DNA of 64,000 nucleotides from an uncultured bacterium (lineage in GTDB: Bacteria; Planctomycetota; UBA1135; GCA-002686595): the NCBI GenBank assembly GCA_938075305.1, contig CALJGV010000010.1, forward strand, positions 1 to 64,000, read 5' to 3'. Position numbers and translations under genes: made by a program. Shown here one piece after another: positions 25,030-34,115 of the stretch. Below the pieces are notes generated by a model, which did not search any database, was not told where the DNA came from, and worked only from the letters and a program-made list of their open reading frames with translations. Positions within the stretch are counted from its first letter, which is position 1. Every line of letters begins with the position of its first letter.

Positions 25030-26949
25030 ATGTCCCAACAGCCCCAGAACCCCGGCGCCACGACCGAGAAGCACCACGAGGATGACCTGATCGTCGTCCC
25101 GGAGGGGAAGAGCCGCCTCCGCTACCTCGCGACGATCGGTCTCGTCCTGTTTCTCCTGATCATCTTCGTCGTCGCAGACACCTTCCAGTCGGCCCTCACG
25201 GGGGGCGGGGGAGCGCAGGAGGATCCGACCTACATCACCTGGAAGGATCCGGTCGCGGGCACCCGGAAGCAGGTGGCGGAGTCGGAGTTCTTCGTCACCA
25301 GCCGGAGGCTGAGCATGATGGCTGCCACGGGGATCTTCAGGCCCTTCAGCCTCGACTACGGCGACCAGGACACCACCTCCAACCGCGGGCGGAGCCTCAG
25401 CGAGGAGGACGTCGCTTCGTTCCTCGTGCTCGAGGCGATGGCCACGGACTCGGGGCTTGCGGTCAGCAATGAGGAGCACCGGGCGCTGCTGGAGGTTGCC
25501 TTCGGCACCGCCCAGCAGCTCAGGGCCACCGCGACCCGGGCAGGGATGACGGTGGAGCAGTTCGAGCAAGTCATCCGGCGCTGCGAGCTCGTGCAGAAGC
25601 TCGTCCAGCTGATGTCGCGTTCGTTCATGGTGCCCGACGCCGCTGCGATCGAGGCGGCCTGGCAGGAGGAGAACCCGCTCTTCAAGTTCCAGGTGGTGAC
25701 GGCCAAGACCGAGCCGTTCCTCGACACCGCCCGCGCGGAGGCCCCGGACGACGAGGCCCTCGCGGCCTGGTTCCACGAGCTGCCGATCTTCCGCCAACAG
25801 AATCTCTTCACCCAGCCCACGGTCACCCCCGACGTGGCCTACGTGGCCATCGGAGAGGGCGCGAGCTTCGATCCGGCGGCGCTCCTCGCCGCGTTCCCCG
25901 CGCCGGAGGGGACCGACCTCGACGAGCAGGCCCGCAGCTACCACGTGCAGAACCGGAACTCCCGCTTCCGGGTGCCGAAGGAGCTGCAGATGCAGGGGAC
26001 CGTGGGTGAGGATGGAGAGCTGGTCGTGCCCGATGCCCCCAAGCTGTTCTACGACCTCGAGGAGGTTCGAGAGCAGGTGGACTTCGAGGCCCCGATCCAC
26101 GCGGCCATGCGCGCCCTCCTCACCGACCTCCAGGATCGCGCCATCCAGGACGAGGAGATCGACTTCGCCGCGGAGGCGGCCAAGTACGGTCTCACCTTCG
26201 TGGAGGGACCGGAGGGTGGCCTCGAGCGCGAAGCCATCACCACCCAGGACCCCTGGGGCTCGACGATGATCGCGGGCCAGCTCATCTTCGCCCAGGAAGG
26301 CTCGTTCCTCCCCAGCGTCATGGTCGGCGAGAAGGCGATCGTCATCGCGCGCGCGCGCGCCAAGCGCGAGCGGGAAGAGCCGCCCTTCGCCGACATCCGC
26401 GAGGAGGTCGTCGAGATGTGGGCCAAGGAGCGTTCCAAGGAGCTCAGCATCGAGACCCTCGACTACCTCCGGCAGACGCTGGCCGCGAAGCCGGATGAGG
26501 TCGAGGCGGCCGATTGGCGCCCCGAGATCAGCATCGAGGACCTGCGCAGGAGCGCCGGCGAGGCCGGGTACTCCGTGGTGGAGCGCGACTGGCTCGCGCA
26601 GAACGCGGTGCCAGGAGACGACTTCAACGCGGCGACCCCGCTCCAGCGCTTCCTGCGCGGCAACGTGGACATGCACGCCCTGGAGGCGGGCCAGGTGGCC
26701 CCCGCCGTGGCGAGCCCCGCAGGCGACGAGGCGTACCTCGTGCGCATGGAGGGCAAGAAGAGCCCGGCGATCGAGGAGATCGGCGCCCAGGGGCTGCTCG
26801 CCGCCCGGCAGCGGGCCCGAATCGATGCCTTCTCGGCCTTCGGAGAGAAGGTCCTGCTGGGTGACGGCGAGTGGATGACCGGTACCGCCGAGCTCCGCTT
26901 CCCCGAGCTTGAGCGCCAGGAGGCGGAGAAGGGCGGGAGCGCCGAGTGA
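25030..26949 (+). CDS. membrane-anchored PpiD/SurA-like folding factor
   Basis: From ATG 25030 the product has 639 residues: a charged cytoplasmic start, one membrane helix (about 32-52) and a large periplasmic part. The layout and the segment LVLEAMATDSGLAVSNEEHRALLEVAFG, followed by GMTVEQFEQVIRRCELVQKLVQLM, recall the SurA_N/PpiD chaperone region. The C-terminal half has an alpha-beta organisation but I do not see a clear rotamase signature such as the GGxLG motif, so enzyme activity is doubtful. It probably acts as an inner-membrane-tethered periplasmic chaperone. It has its own candidate promoter and a strong hairpin after the stop, so it seems to be a single-gene unit. Confidence 0.65.
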   Translation: MSQQPQNPGATTEKHHEDDLIVVPEGKSRLRYLATIGLVLFLLIIFVVADTFQSALTGGGGAQEDPTYITWKDPVAGTRKQVAESEFFVTSRRLSMMAATGIFRPFSLDYGDQDTTSNRGRSLSEEDVASFLVLEAMATDSGLAVSNEEHRALLEVAFGTAQQLRATATRAGMTVEQFEQVIRRCELVQKLVQLMSRSFMVPDAAAIEAAWQEENPLFKFQVVTAKTEPFLDTARAEAPDDEALAAWFHELPIFRQQNLFTQPTVTPDVAYVAIGEGASFDPAALLAAFPAPEGTDLDEQARSYHVQNRNSRFRVPKELQMQGTVGEDGELVVPDAPKLFYDLEEVREQVDFEAPIHAAMRALLTDLQDRAIQDEEIDFAAEAAKYGLTFVEGPEGGLEREAITTQDPWGSTMIAGQLIFAQEGSFLPSVMVGEKAIVIARARAKREREEPPFADIREEVVEMWAKERSKELSIETLDYLRQTLAAKPDEVEAADWRPEISIEDLRRSAGEAGYSVVERDWLAQNAVPGDDFNAATPLQRFLRGNVDMHALEAGQVAPAVASPAGDEAYLVRMEGKKSPAIEEIGAQGLLAARQRARIDAFSAFGEKVLLGDGEWMTGTAELRFPELERQEAEKGGSAE

Positions 26950-27000
26950 CCGGACGCGTCACGGCGCTGGGCCCGCGAGGGCTCGCCGAGCGCTGAGGGG

Positions 27001-27024
27001 AAGGGGACGCCAAGGCGTCCCCTT
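27001..27024 (+). terminator. strong hairpin after the PpiD-like gene
   Basis: AAGGGGACGCC (27001-27011) pairs with GGCGTCCCCTT (27014-27024), an 11-base perfect inverted repeat, with the innermost pairs probably open to form the loop. It is followed by CTTCTTCG, a partly T-rich tail. It lies 50 bases after the stop codon. Confidence 0.75.
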
Positions 27025-27066
27025 CTTCGTGTCCATCCTCCCGCCCGGGTGGACCCGGGGTAGCTT

Positions 27067-27088
27067 CCCCGGTGGGCCGCCACCGGGG
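27067..27088 (-). terminator. hairpin at the end of the histidine kinase gene
   Basis: CCCCGGTGG (27067-27075) pairs with CCACCGGGG (27080-27088) across a four-base loop, three bases after the kinase stop on the minus strand. There is no T-run. Together with the hairpin at 27001 it separates two convergent units. Confidence 0.6.
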
Positions 27089-27091
27089 CCG

Positions 27092-28996
27092 TCAGGCGCT
27101 CTTCAGCGTGACCCTGAAGATCGACCCACCGCCCTCGCGGGGGTGGACGGACACCTTCGCGCCCATGGCCCGCGCCTGGAGCGCGACGAGGTGCAGCCCG
27201 AGGCCCGTGCCCTTGGTCTTGCGGGTGGCCTCGTCGCCCAGCCGTCTGAAGGCCTCGAAGATCCGTCCCCGGTCCTCCTCGGCGATTCCCGGGCCGCGGT
27301 CGAGGACCTCGAGCACCGCCCTGGACTTCCGGTCCAACCGCGTCTGGACGAGGATGGCCGCCCGGCGCTCGAGGTCCGGCTCCCCGTCGCCGCCAGCTCC
27401 GGGGGCGGCGTACTTCCGCGCGTTCTCCACGAGGTTGGTCAGGATCACATGGATGCCCTCGGGGAGCAGCTGGACCCTGGGCAGGTCGTCGGCGAGGTCG
27501 AACTCGAGGTCGTCGGCGGCGGTCCCCCCGACGAGCTCGAGGCTCGGTCGCACGGACGTCACCTCGGCGTTGAGGGACCCCGGGGACGGCTCGTGGTCCT
27601 GGTCCGAGAGTCGGCGCCTGAGCAGGACGCGGTCCACCAGCTGGTCGAGGCGGTCCGACTCCGCGACGATGCGCGTCAGGTAGTCCACCCGGCGCGCGTC
27701 ATCCTGGAACCAACCGTCCTTGAGCATCTCCCCGTAGAGCTTGACCGCGGCGATGGGCGTGCGCAGCTCGTGGGTGACCGACGCCACGAAGTTCCGCGTG
27801 CGCTCGGTCTCCTCGCGGCTCCTTCGGACGCTGCTGAGGAGTAACCGGATCCCGATCGACATGGAGATCATCAGCACCAGGGCGACCGCGCCGAACCACG
27901 AGTTCTGCACGCGGAACCCGCGGCGACGCTCGCTCAGGTCCCCGGCCACGAACATGGTCCCCCGGGACATCACGTCCGGGGCCACCTCTTGCTCCATGCT
28001 GAAGAAGGGCAGGAGGTTGTCGAGGGCGTAGTAGACGTCGGGGTCCGGGTCCTTGGGGAGCCGGGTCCCCGGGGGCATGAACCGCAGCGAGGGCCCGAGG
28101 ACCTGCGCCGCCTCCTCCTCGGGGAGCTTCGAGAACAGCCAGTCGGGGTCGAAGGCGAGGCCCTGGATGTACATCAGGTCCCGCGTGATCGGCTCGAAGC
28201 AGGTCTCGATGAGCGGGATGGTGAGCTGGGGGAGGACCACCCGGCGGTAGGCGATGAGCAAGGGGCGCCCCGAGGGCTCGACCCGGGCCGTGCGGAAGGA
28301 GAAGTAGCTGACGTGGACGTCGTGGACCTCGCCCTCGTAGAGCTCTTGGTTGGCGTCCAGGGCGGACCGACACTCCTCCACGCCCGCCTCAGCGATGTTC
28401 AGGAGCACCGCGCGCAGGTGCCGCGAGCGGGTCTGGCCCCAGCCCTCGAACTCCACGCTCTCCAGCTCGGCGGTGGCAAGCGACTCGGTGGTCTCCAGGC
28501 CCTCGAGGAACTCCGCGCGCACGATCTCCCCGAGCAGCGAGGCCTGTGGGTCAAGGACCGTCGGGTCCCCTGGGCCCCGCAGCACCTCCACCGGGATCTG
28601 CCCTCCGAAGCGTCCGCTTGACGGGTCAGGCGCCACGAACGAGAACCACCCGAGGATGGACTCCGGCCTCGGCTCCGCGATGAGGGGGGAGGGCTCGGTG
28701 CGGATCGGCCCCAGGTCGTCGACGTAGGCGTCGCCGCGGTACGCCTCGAAGGGTCGCTGGAACTCCCGCTCCAGCTCGTCATTCACACGCCGGAAGCACT
28801 GCTCGGCCAGGCGTCGGGCCGCGTCCTCGCTCTCCTGGGGGAGCTCGAGCAGCACGCGCTGTTGCTCCCGCTGGAGCTGGCGCCACAGCAGCCCGCCGAA
28901 GACGACGGCGGGCAGGACCACGAGCAGGACGTAGAGGAAGAGCGCAGTCCGCCCCGAGGGGCCCGGGTTCTTGGGCGGGCGGAGCGCCATCGGCAC
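27092..28996 (-). CDS. membrane sensor histidine kinase
   Basis: A 634-residue sensor kinase. Membrane helix 1 is at about 17-38 and helix 2 at about 366-388, enclosing a ~325-residue periplasmic sensor with no recognised ligand motif. Helix 2 leads straight to the dimerisation/phosphoacceptor helix without an obvious HAMP domain. The H box is VTHELRTP with His409; the ATPase domain has NLVENARKYA (N box), DRGPGIAEEDRGRIFEAF (G1/F) and KGTGLGLHLV (G2). It is co-transcribed with the OmpR-type regulator just upstream: start GTG 28996 (GAGGA four bases before) or ATG 28990, seven bases after the regulator's stop. The signal is unknown. Confidence 0.93.
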   Translation of the reverse strand: MPMALRPPKNPGPSGRTALFLYVLLVVLPAVVFGGLLWRQLQREQQRVLLELPQESEDAARRLAEQCFRRVNDELEREFQRPFEAYRGDAYVDDLGPIRTEPSPLIAEPRPESILGWFSFVAPDPSSGRFGGQIPVEVLRGPGDPTVLDPQASLLGEIVRAEFLEGLETTESLATAELESVEFEGWGQTRSRHLRAVLLNIAEAGVEECRSALDANQELYEGEVHDVHVSYFSFRTARVEPSGRPLLIAYRRVVLPQLTIPLIETCFEPITRDLMYIQGLAFDPDWLFSKLPEEEAAQVLGPSLRFMPPGTRLPKDPDPDVYYALDNLLPFFSMEQEVAPDVMSRGTMFVAGDLSERRRGFRVQNSWFGAVALVLMISMSIGIRLLLSSVRRSREETERTRNFVASVTHELRTPIAAVKLYGEMLKDGWFQDDARRVDYLTRIVAESDRLDQLVDRVLLRRRLSDQDHEPSPGSLNAEVTSVRPSLELVGGTAADDLEFDLADDLPRVQLLPEGIHVILTNLVENARKYAAPGAGGDGEPDLERRAAILVQTRLDRKSRAVLEVLDRGPGIAEEDRGRIFEAFRRLGDEATRKTKGTGLGLHLVALQARAMGAKVSVHPREGGGSIFRVTLKSA

Positions 28997-29003
28997 GGGG
29001 TCC

Positions 29004-29729
29004 TCAGGAGTACCAGCGGTAGCCCTTGCCCCGGACGGTCTGGATGAGCGTCGGCTTGCTGGGCTCGGGCTCGACCTTGCGGCGGAGGCCCACGATATGG
29101 ATGTCCACCGTGCGGGTCTCCACGTTGGCGCTCTGGTAGTGCCAGACGTCGAGCAAGAGGTCCTCCCGCGTCACGACCCGGTCGTGGTGTTCGATCAGGT
29201 AGCTGAGGATGTCGCCCTCGCGCGGGGTGAGGGGAATGGTCGTGCCGTCCCGGTGGACCTCCAGCCTCGCCAGGTCGACCTTGATATCGCCGGGGAGCTC
29301 CAGCATGGCGGGCGGGGCCGACTCGAGCTTGTCGCGGCGGAATTGCGCCTCGATGCGGGCGACGAGCTCCCGCGGCGAGAACGGCTTCTTCATGTAGTCG
29401 TCCGCGCCGGCCTCGAAGCCCCGGATCAGGTCCTCCTCGTCGGCCAGGGCCGTGAGGACGAGGACCCGGACCGTGTGCTGGTTCGCGCGCAGTTTGCGGA
29501 GCACGTCGAGCCCGCTCTGGCCGGGGAGCATGAGGTCCAGGACGATGAGGTCAAAGCTCCCGGCCTGGGCGATCTCGAGGGCGGCGTCGCCGTCGTGGGC
29601 CATCGAGACGGTGTGTCCCGCGTGTTCGATCGCGTCACGGATCCCGAGGGCGAGCGCCTCCTCGTCCTCGACGACGAGGATCTTGCGGGTGGCCTTCTGG
29701 CTCGCTTGGGTGTTGGGGTCGGTGGTCAT
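29004..29729 (-). CDS. OmpR/PhoP-type response regulator
   Basis: A 241-residue DNA-binding regulator. The receiver has the acidic pair ED (21-22), phosphoacceptor Asp65 in LIVLDLMLPG, Thr/Ala in LVLTA and Lys in KKPFSPRELVARI. The winged-helix output domain ends with VDIHIVGLRRKVE and the family-typical TVRGKGYRWY. The frame extends to a GTG at 29768, but ATG 29729 (MTTDPN) gives a normal length. It is followed by its cognate kinase. Targets are not evident from the sequence. Confidence 0.94.
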   Translation of the reverse strand: MTTDPNTQASQKATRKILVVEDEEALALGIRDAIEHAGHTVSMAHDGDAALEIAQAGSFDLIVLDLMLPGQSGLDVLRKLRANQHTVRVLVLTALADEEDLIRGFEAGADDYMKKPFSPRELVARIEAQFRRDKLESAPPAMLELPGDIKVDLARLEVHRDGTTIPLTPREGDILSYLIEHHDRVVTREDLLLDVWHYQSANVETRTVDIHIVGLRRKVEPEPSKPTLIQTVRGKGYRWYS

Positions 29730-29814
29730 CGTCGGTATTCGTTGGGGTCCGGTGCGTGCGCGACGCACTGTCTTACGTCACTAGACCCATGCGGTGAGCG
29801 GGGATCGGACGCCT

Positions 29815-29862
29815 CACCGGGGCGAGGAATGCCCGGTGCAAGTCCCGTAAGAGATCTTCGGG
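29815..29862. other. two consecutive hairpins in the gap between the regulator and O-antigen-ligase genes
   Basis: CACCGGG (29815-29821) pairs with CCCGGTG (29832-29838), and CCCG (29844-29847) can pair with CGGG (29859-29862). About 35 bases later on the plus strand comes a run of five T (CCCCTTTTT, ending near 29902). This could be the folded leader of the regulator mRNA on the minus strand, or a short plus-strand RNA. Only the base pairing is seen; function is unknown. Confidence 0.3.
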
Positions 29863-29987
29863 CGCTGGACACGCATCTCGGTACCGCTAATGCCCCTTTT
29901 TGGCGGTTCTGGTCCCGCTAGGCTCCCGGCGCGCGCGGGGACGCAGGCCCGCAGGGGGGGCGCTGTGCGGGTGGGGCTGGGACGGGC

Positions 29988-32372
29988 TCAGCGGTCGGTC
30001 GAGAGGATTGGGACTTGGTCGATCCTCGGGGGCATGCTCTCGACGAGTCCAGCGTTCAAGAGAGCCTGCCGGGCCTCGTGGGGCAGGAAGACGTACTCGA
30101 TGCGCTGGAACGGCCCGGTCTCCATCCACCCCGTCGCGACCGGGATGTCGCCAGCGGCAGCGAACGAACCGGCCATCAGGAGCCGCAGAGTCGCCGTATC
30201 CACGCCAGCGTCTCGGGCCTTCTGGTAGGCCAGGCGGAACTGGGTCGCCGCCTGTTGAGCGTTTCCGCCGCTCAGGTCCTGGACGCCAAACAGCACCTTG
30301 GTCGCCACCGTGAAGGCGTCTCGCTCGAGCGCCTCGCCTCGGGCCGCCGCGTCCTTCTGGGCCCGGTACGTGGCGTTGGCGTCATCGAGATCGATCGCCT
30401 CGAGCCCTTCGGCCGTGCGCCAGCTGGCCACCAATGGGGCGGCGACCCGCAGGCGCCCCTCGAGGGTCTTCTCGAGGGCGAGCTGGCGGACGAAGGCGGG
30501 GTCGAGGCGCCCCAGCTCGGAGAGCATCTGGAGCCCCTCTTCGACGTCGGCGTCCCATCGACGATCGCAAGCGAGCCGCACGAGGTTCTGGATCAGCGCG
30601 GGGGAGCCGCGGTCCAGGCTGAGCGCCCGATGGAAGGCCCTCTCGGCGGCCTCGTATTCGCCCTCGCGCGCCTCGAGTACGCCGCGGTTCATGAGCGCGG
30701 CGAAGCTGTGGGGACGGCGCTCCAGCCAGGCATCCAGCGCGGCGCGCTGCTCCTCGGCCGGGGCCCCCTCAGACGCCAGCAGGGCGCGCCGCGTCTCGAG
30801 GACGATAGGGCTCTCCGGAGCGTGCTCGCCGGCCCGGTCGAGGATGCCGCGGAGCCGCTGGGCGTCGAGCTTCTCCCTACCGTCGTCGAGGACGATCCTC
30901 GCGTCGGGGATCTCGGCCATGGCCCTGCCGTAGCGGATGAGGGAGACGGCCCGGGGAGAGAGGAGCAGGAGCGCCACGAGGGCGATGCCAGGGGCGAGGC
31001 GGTCGTACCACTGGTCGCTCACGATCTTCGGTCGCCCGGCCCCGGCCTCGGAGGCGCCTTGTGCCCCGTCACGTCCGAGGACCGAGCCGATCAGGCAGAA
31101 CCCGATGAGCGGTGCCACCGGGCCGTAGAGCAGCGGGGAGTTGACGGTGCAGTTGGCGAGCACCGCGATGGTGGCGAGGGCGAGGTCCCGCTGATCGTCC
31201 TCTCCGCTCGCGATCAGCTTCACGGAGCGCACGAGCGCGAGCAGCAGCAGGAGGACGAAGGCCCCGCCGCCCACGTACCCCAGCTCGGCGACTGCAGTGA
31301 TCGGGTCGTTGTGGGCGTGCTCGACCTCGATCGGGGTGGGCTCACGGCGATCGAAGGAGGACGCCTCGATCTCCGCCGGGTCCCGGAACGGGGGGAAGGC
31401 GGCCTGAAATTGACCGGGGCCGGCGCCGAGCGGCGCGTGGACACCGAGGAGGGCGGGAACCCTCGCCCAGGTCTTGAGCCGGAAGGCGAACCCGCCGGTG
31501 GTCGTGTCGATCCCCGGGTCCCGCTCGCCGGCCACGATGACCTCGGCGGGGGCGGCCTCGTCGCCGCCGCTGGTGGCGAGCCGATAACCCGTCGGGGTCA
31601 GGCCTAGCAGGAGCGCCACGAGGAGCAGCCGCAGCCGGCGTGCGCAGCTCGCCCGCCGCTCCGAGTCTCCCCCGCCGAGCGGCATGCCGATGGCGGCGGC
31701 GAGAGCCGCGGCGCCGAGGCCCAGGAGGCCCGCGTACACGGGGATCTCACCGACCTTCACCGCGAAGAGGCCGAGGACCGCCAGCCCGAGGATGGAGAGC
31801 AGCCCCTTGCCGCGCAGGAAGAGGCCCGCCCCCAGGACTGCCCCGGGCAGGGCGGCCTCCGAGAAGTCGCCTGAGTTCCCGAGCGCGGCGCCACCGTCGG
31901 TGGTGAAGGCGCCGACGAGGAGCAGCAGGGAGATCACCGGCAGCCCGCGCGCGACCACCATGCGACCGCCGGGGCCGAGCGCGGTCCCCGCGATGGCCCA
32001 GCCCGCGGCGGCGGCGAGGCCGGTCACCGACCGCCAGGCACCGAACGTGTCGGGGGAGCCCGGCAGGTGGTAGGCCGCGAACGCGAGGACGATGTAGAAG
32101 AGGGGGAGGCCGAGCAGGCGGCTCCCGCGCCCGCGGAGGGTCGCCAGGAGCGCGGCCGGGATCGCCGAGAGGGCGACGATGCCCACGCCGATGGAGGTGG
32201 TGTCCGGAGCCCCCTCGAAGGGGCTCAGCGCGCCAGAACCGGCGGAGAGGAGCTCGCCCGGGAGGCAGAGGACCGCCAGCGGTAGCAGCACCAGCCATCC
32301 CTGGAGCACCTCCAGAGTCGGCGGGTCCGTGCGTCCGTGCCCGGCGTGGGCCACTTTGTCGAGGGATTCCAT
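29988..32372 (-). CDS. O-antigen ligase/polymerase-like membrane protein with C-terminal TPRs
   Basis: A polytopic protein of 794 residues (874-base longer options exist only upstream: ATG 32462 would add 30 residues). The first ~500 residues hold about ten to twelve hydrophobic helices. A periplasmic loop contains FPPFRDPAEIEAS and then HAHNDPITAVAELGYVGG (about residue 355), the pattern of the Wzy_C/O-antigen-ligase superfamily. After the last helix, a soluble helical part with TPR-like repeats (AERAFHRALSLDRGSP and others) fills the C-terminus. Members act as O-antigen ligases, polymerases or protein O-glycosyltransferases; the sequence does not say which. The TPR tail is frequent in environmental members. 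No glycan-synthesis genes are next to it. Confidence 0.8.
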   Translation of the reverse strand: MESLDKVAHAGHGRTDPPTLEVLQGWLVLLPLAVLCLPGELLSAGSGALSPFEGAPDTTSIGVGIVALSAIPAALLATLRGRGSRLLGLPLFYIVLAFAAYHLPGSPDTFGAWRSVTGLAAAAGWAIAGTALGPGGRMVVARGLPVISLLLLVGAFTTDGGAALGNSGDFSEAALPGAVLGAGLFLRGKGLLSILGLAVLGLFAVKVGEIPVYAGLLGLGAAALAAAIGMPLGGGDSERRASCARRLRLLLVALLLGLTPTGYRLATSGGDEAAPAEVIVAGERDPGIDTTTGGFAFRLKTWARVPALLGVHAPLGAGPGQFQAAFPPFRDPAEIEASSFDRREPTPIEVEHAHNDPITAVAELGYVGGGAFVLLLLLALVRSVKLIASGEDDQRDLALATIAVLANCTVNSPLLYGPVAPLIGFCLIGSVLGRDGAQGASEAGAGRPKIVSDQWYDRLAPGIALVALLLLSPRAVSLIRYGRAMAEIPDARIVLDDGREKLDAQRLRGILDRAGEHAPESPIVLETRRALLASEGAPAEEQRAALDAWLERRPHSFAALMNRGVLEAREGEYEAAERAFHRALSLDRGSPALIQNLVRLACDRRWDADVEEGLQMLSELGRLDPAFVRQLALEKTLEGRLRVAAPLVASWRTAEGLEAIDLDDANATYRAQKDAAARGEALERDAFTVATKVLFGVQDLSGGNAQQAATQFRLAYQKARDAGVDTATLRLLMAGSFAAAGDIPVATGWMETGPFQRIEYVFLPHEARQALLNAGLVESMPPRIDQVPILSTDR

Positions 32373-32551
32373 GGGCGGGGCCGGTCGCGGCCCCTGTGAG
32401 AGCTTCCCCGCACGGGGCAGTGAGATCAAGCGTCGGCCCGCTCGGCGCTGACCGGCGTCCATACGGGAGGCGACGCGGGTTCTTCCCGGCGAAGCCAGGA
32501 ATCGGGGGATCCTGTTTGGGCGACCACCGGGGTCGAGCCCATGATCCCGCC

Positions 32552-33160
32552 ATGGTCGCCTTCCGCTTCCTCGCGCTCCTGACCGTGGGCCTCTCCCTGC
32601 TCACGTTCGTCTTCCTCCTCAACGTCTCCAACGCCCGGCTGGAGCGAGAGGCGCTCCGGCAGGTGGTGGGGGAGCCGTTCGCGCTCCAGGCGGGGGCGCC
32701 GACGAGCTGGACCCTGGAGCTGGGCGGGGCGCGAGTCGAGTCCGCCTGGCCCGGCGAGCAGCGCCAGCCGCGACTCTCGGTTCGCGCGGAGCCGGGCGCG
32801 GAGATCGCCGCCCAGGCGGAGTACCGCTCGGAGGAGGGGGACGTCCTCCTGCAGGCCCTCGTCGATGGCGAGCGGGTGGTCGCCACCGCGGACCCTGACG
32901 GGCTCGCGAGCTTCGGCGCCCTCTGGCTCTCCTGGGAGCACCCCCTCACCATCGAGTTCGAGGTCCTCGCCGGGGGGGCCGGGGAGGGCGAGGGGGTACC
33001 GTTCCTGAGCGGTCAGCCGTCCAGGAACTTCACGGCGGCGCGCGCCATCAGCCGCACCCTGTGGATCGTCTTCACGGTCATCGGGGCCATGGGCTTCGCG
33101 GTGCTGGTCGCGACGCAGCGAGACCTCTTTGGTGCGCCCCGCGGGGGCGCGCGCCCCTGA
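32552..33160 (+). CDS. hypothetical membrane protein, two helices
   Basis: From ATG 32552 the product has 202 residues: a hydrophobic helix at about 6-26, an extracytoplasmic beta-rich part of ~130 residues (with LQAGAPTSWTLELGG and VLLQALVDGERVV) and a second helix at about 168-190, then a short basic tail. The open frame starts earlier at 32396, but that part overlaps the divergent gene's promoter area. I recognise no family. It is a single gene facing the ftsY operon, with a small hairpin between them. Confidence 0.65.
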   Translation: MVAFRFLALLTVGLSLLTFVFLLNVSNARLEREALRQVVGEPFALQAGAPTSWTLELGGARVESAWPGEQRQPRLSVRAEPGAEIAAQAEYRSEEGDVLLQALVDGERVVATADPDGLASFGALWLSWEHPLTIEFEVLAGGAGEGEGVPFLSGQPSRNFTAARAISRTLWIVFTVIGAMGFAVLVATQRDLFGAPRGGARP

Positions 33161-33165
33161 CCGAC

Positions 33166-33183
33166 CGCGGCTCTTCGGCCGCG
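33166..33183. terminator. small hairpin between convergent genes
   Basis: CGCGGC (33166-33171) pairs with GCCGCG (33178-33183) around TCTTCG, a UUCG-containing loop. It sits in the 24-base gap between two convergent genes and could end transcripts from both sides. Confidence 0.45.
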
Positions 33184-33184
33184 C

Positions 33185-34114
33185 TCAGGCCGAGCCGACC
33201 GTCCGCGTCACGATCGCGTCCACGAAGGCCTCTGGGTCAAAGCGCTCCATGAGCTCCATGGACTCCCCGGTGCCGATGTAGCGGACCGGGAGCCCAAGCT
33301 CGCGGTGGATGCCGAAGATCGCGCCGCCGCGGGCGGTGCCGTCGAGCTTGGCGACGATGAGGCCGGTGACCTCGACCGAGCGCGTGAACTCCTTGGCCTG
33401 GCGGATGGCGTTCTGACCGTTGGTCCCGTCGATCACGAGCCACGTCTCGTGGGGGGCACCCTCGATCTTCTTGCTGATCACGCGGCGGACCTTCTCCAGC
33501 TCCTGCATCAGGTTCGACTGGGTGTGCAGGCGCCCGGCGGTGTCGATGATCGCCACGTCCACGCCCCGGGCCTCGGCTGCGGCGCAGGTGTCGAAGGCCA
33601 CGGCGGCGGGGTCGGCGTTGTCGCTGTGCTGACGGACGATGGCGGCGCCGTTGCGCTCCGCCCAGATCTCCAGCTGGTCGGCGGCCGCGGCGCGAAACGT
33701 GTCACCGGCGCCGAGGATGACGGACTTGCCCTGCTCCTGGAAACGGTGGGCCAGCTTGGCGATCGAGGTGGTCTTCCCGGACCCGTTGACCCCGACGACG
33801 AGGATCACGGTCGGCCTATGGGCGAGGTCCGGCTCGGGCCGGGCGCAGTCCCCCAGGATCTCGAGGAGCTTGCCGCGCATCGCCGCCCGGACGTCCTCCT
33901 CGCCCTTGAGCTCCCCGCGCTTGTGGAGCCGTGCCAGCTCGGCGGTGAGGTCCGAGGCGATGGAGCCGAGGTCGCTCGTGTACAGGAGCTCCTCCAGCTC
34001 GTCGAGGAGCTGCTGGTCGATGGCGCGGCCGCCCCGGAAGAGCCCGGAGATGCCGTCGGAGATCGCGTCGCGGGTCTTGGAGAGCCGCTGCTTGAATCGA
34101 TCGAGCAGGCCCAT
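33185..34114 (-). CDS. ftsY: signal recognition particle receptor FtsY
   Basis: FtsY, the SRP receptor GTPase that delivers ribosome-nascent chain complexes to the inner membrane. From ATG 34114 the product has 309 residues with the N domain helices (MGLLDRFKQRLSKTRDAISDGISGLF) and the G domain: P-loop GVNGSGKTTSIAKLA, DTFRAAAADQL, DTAGRLHTQSNLM, and the GTP-specificity motif AKLDGTARGGAIF. The acidic A domain of E. coli FtsY is missing, as in many bacteria. The GAGGAG preceding the nusB stop serves as its ribosome binding site, so it is translated in coupling with nusB. Confidence 0.97.
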   Translation of the reverse strand: MGLLDRFKQRLSKTRDAISDGISGLFRGGRAIDQQLLDELEELLYTSDLGSIASDLTAELARLHKRGELKGEEDVRAAMRGKLLEILGDCARPEPDLAHRPTVILVVGVNGSGKTTSIAKLAHRFQEQGKSVILGAGDTFRAAAADQLEIWAERNGAAIVRQHSDNADPAAVAFDTCAAAEARGVDVAIIDTAGRLHTQSNLMQELEKVRRVISKKIEGAPHETWLVIDGTNGQNAIRQAKEFTRSVEVTGLIVAKLDGTARGGAIFGIHRELGLPVRYIGTGESMELMERFDPEAFVDAIVTRTVGSA

Positions 34115-34115
34115 C

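Noticed and set aside
29821..29860. Text resembling part of a cobalamin riboswitch (GGAATGCCCGGTGCAAGTCCC)
   Set aside because: The conserved core CCCGCCACTG is missing and no gene lies downstream on the plus strand.
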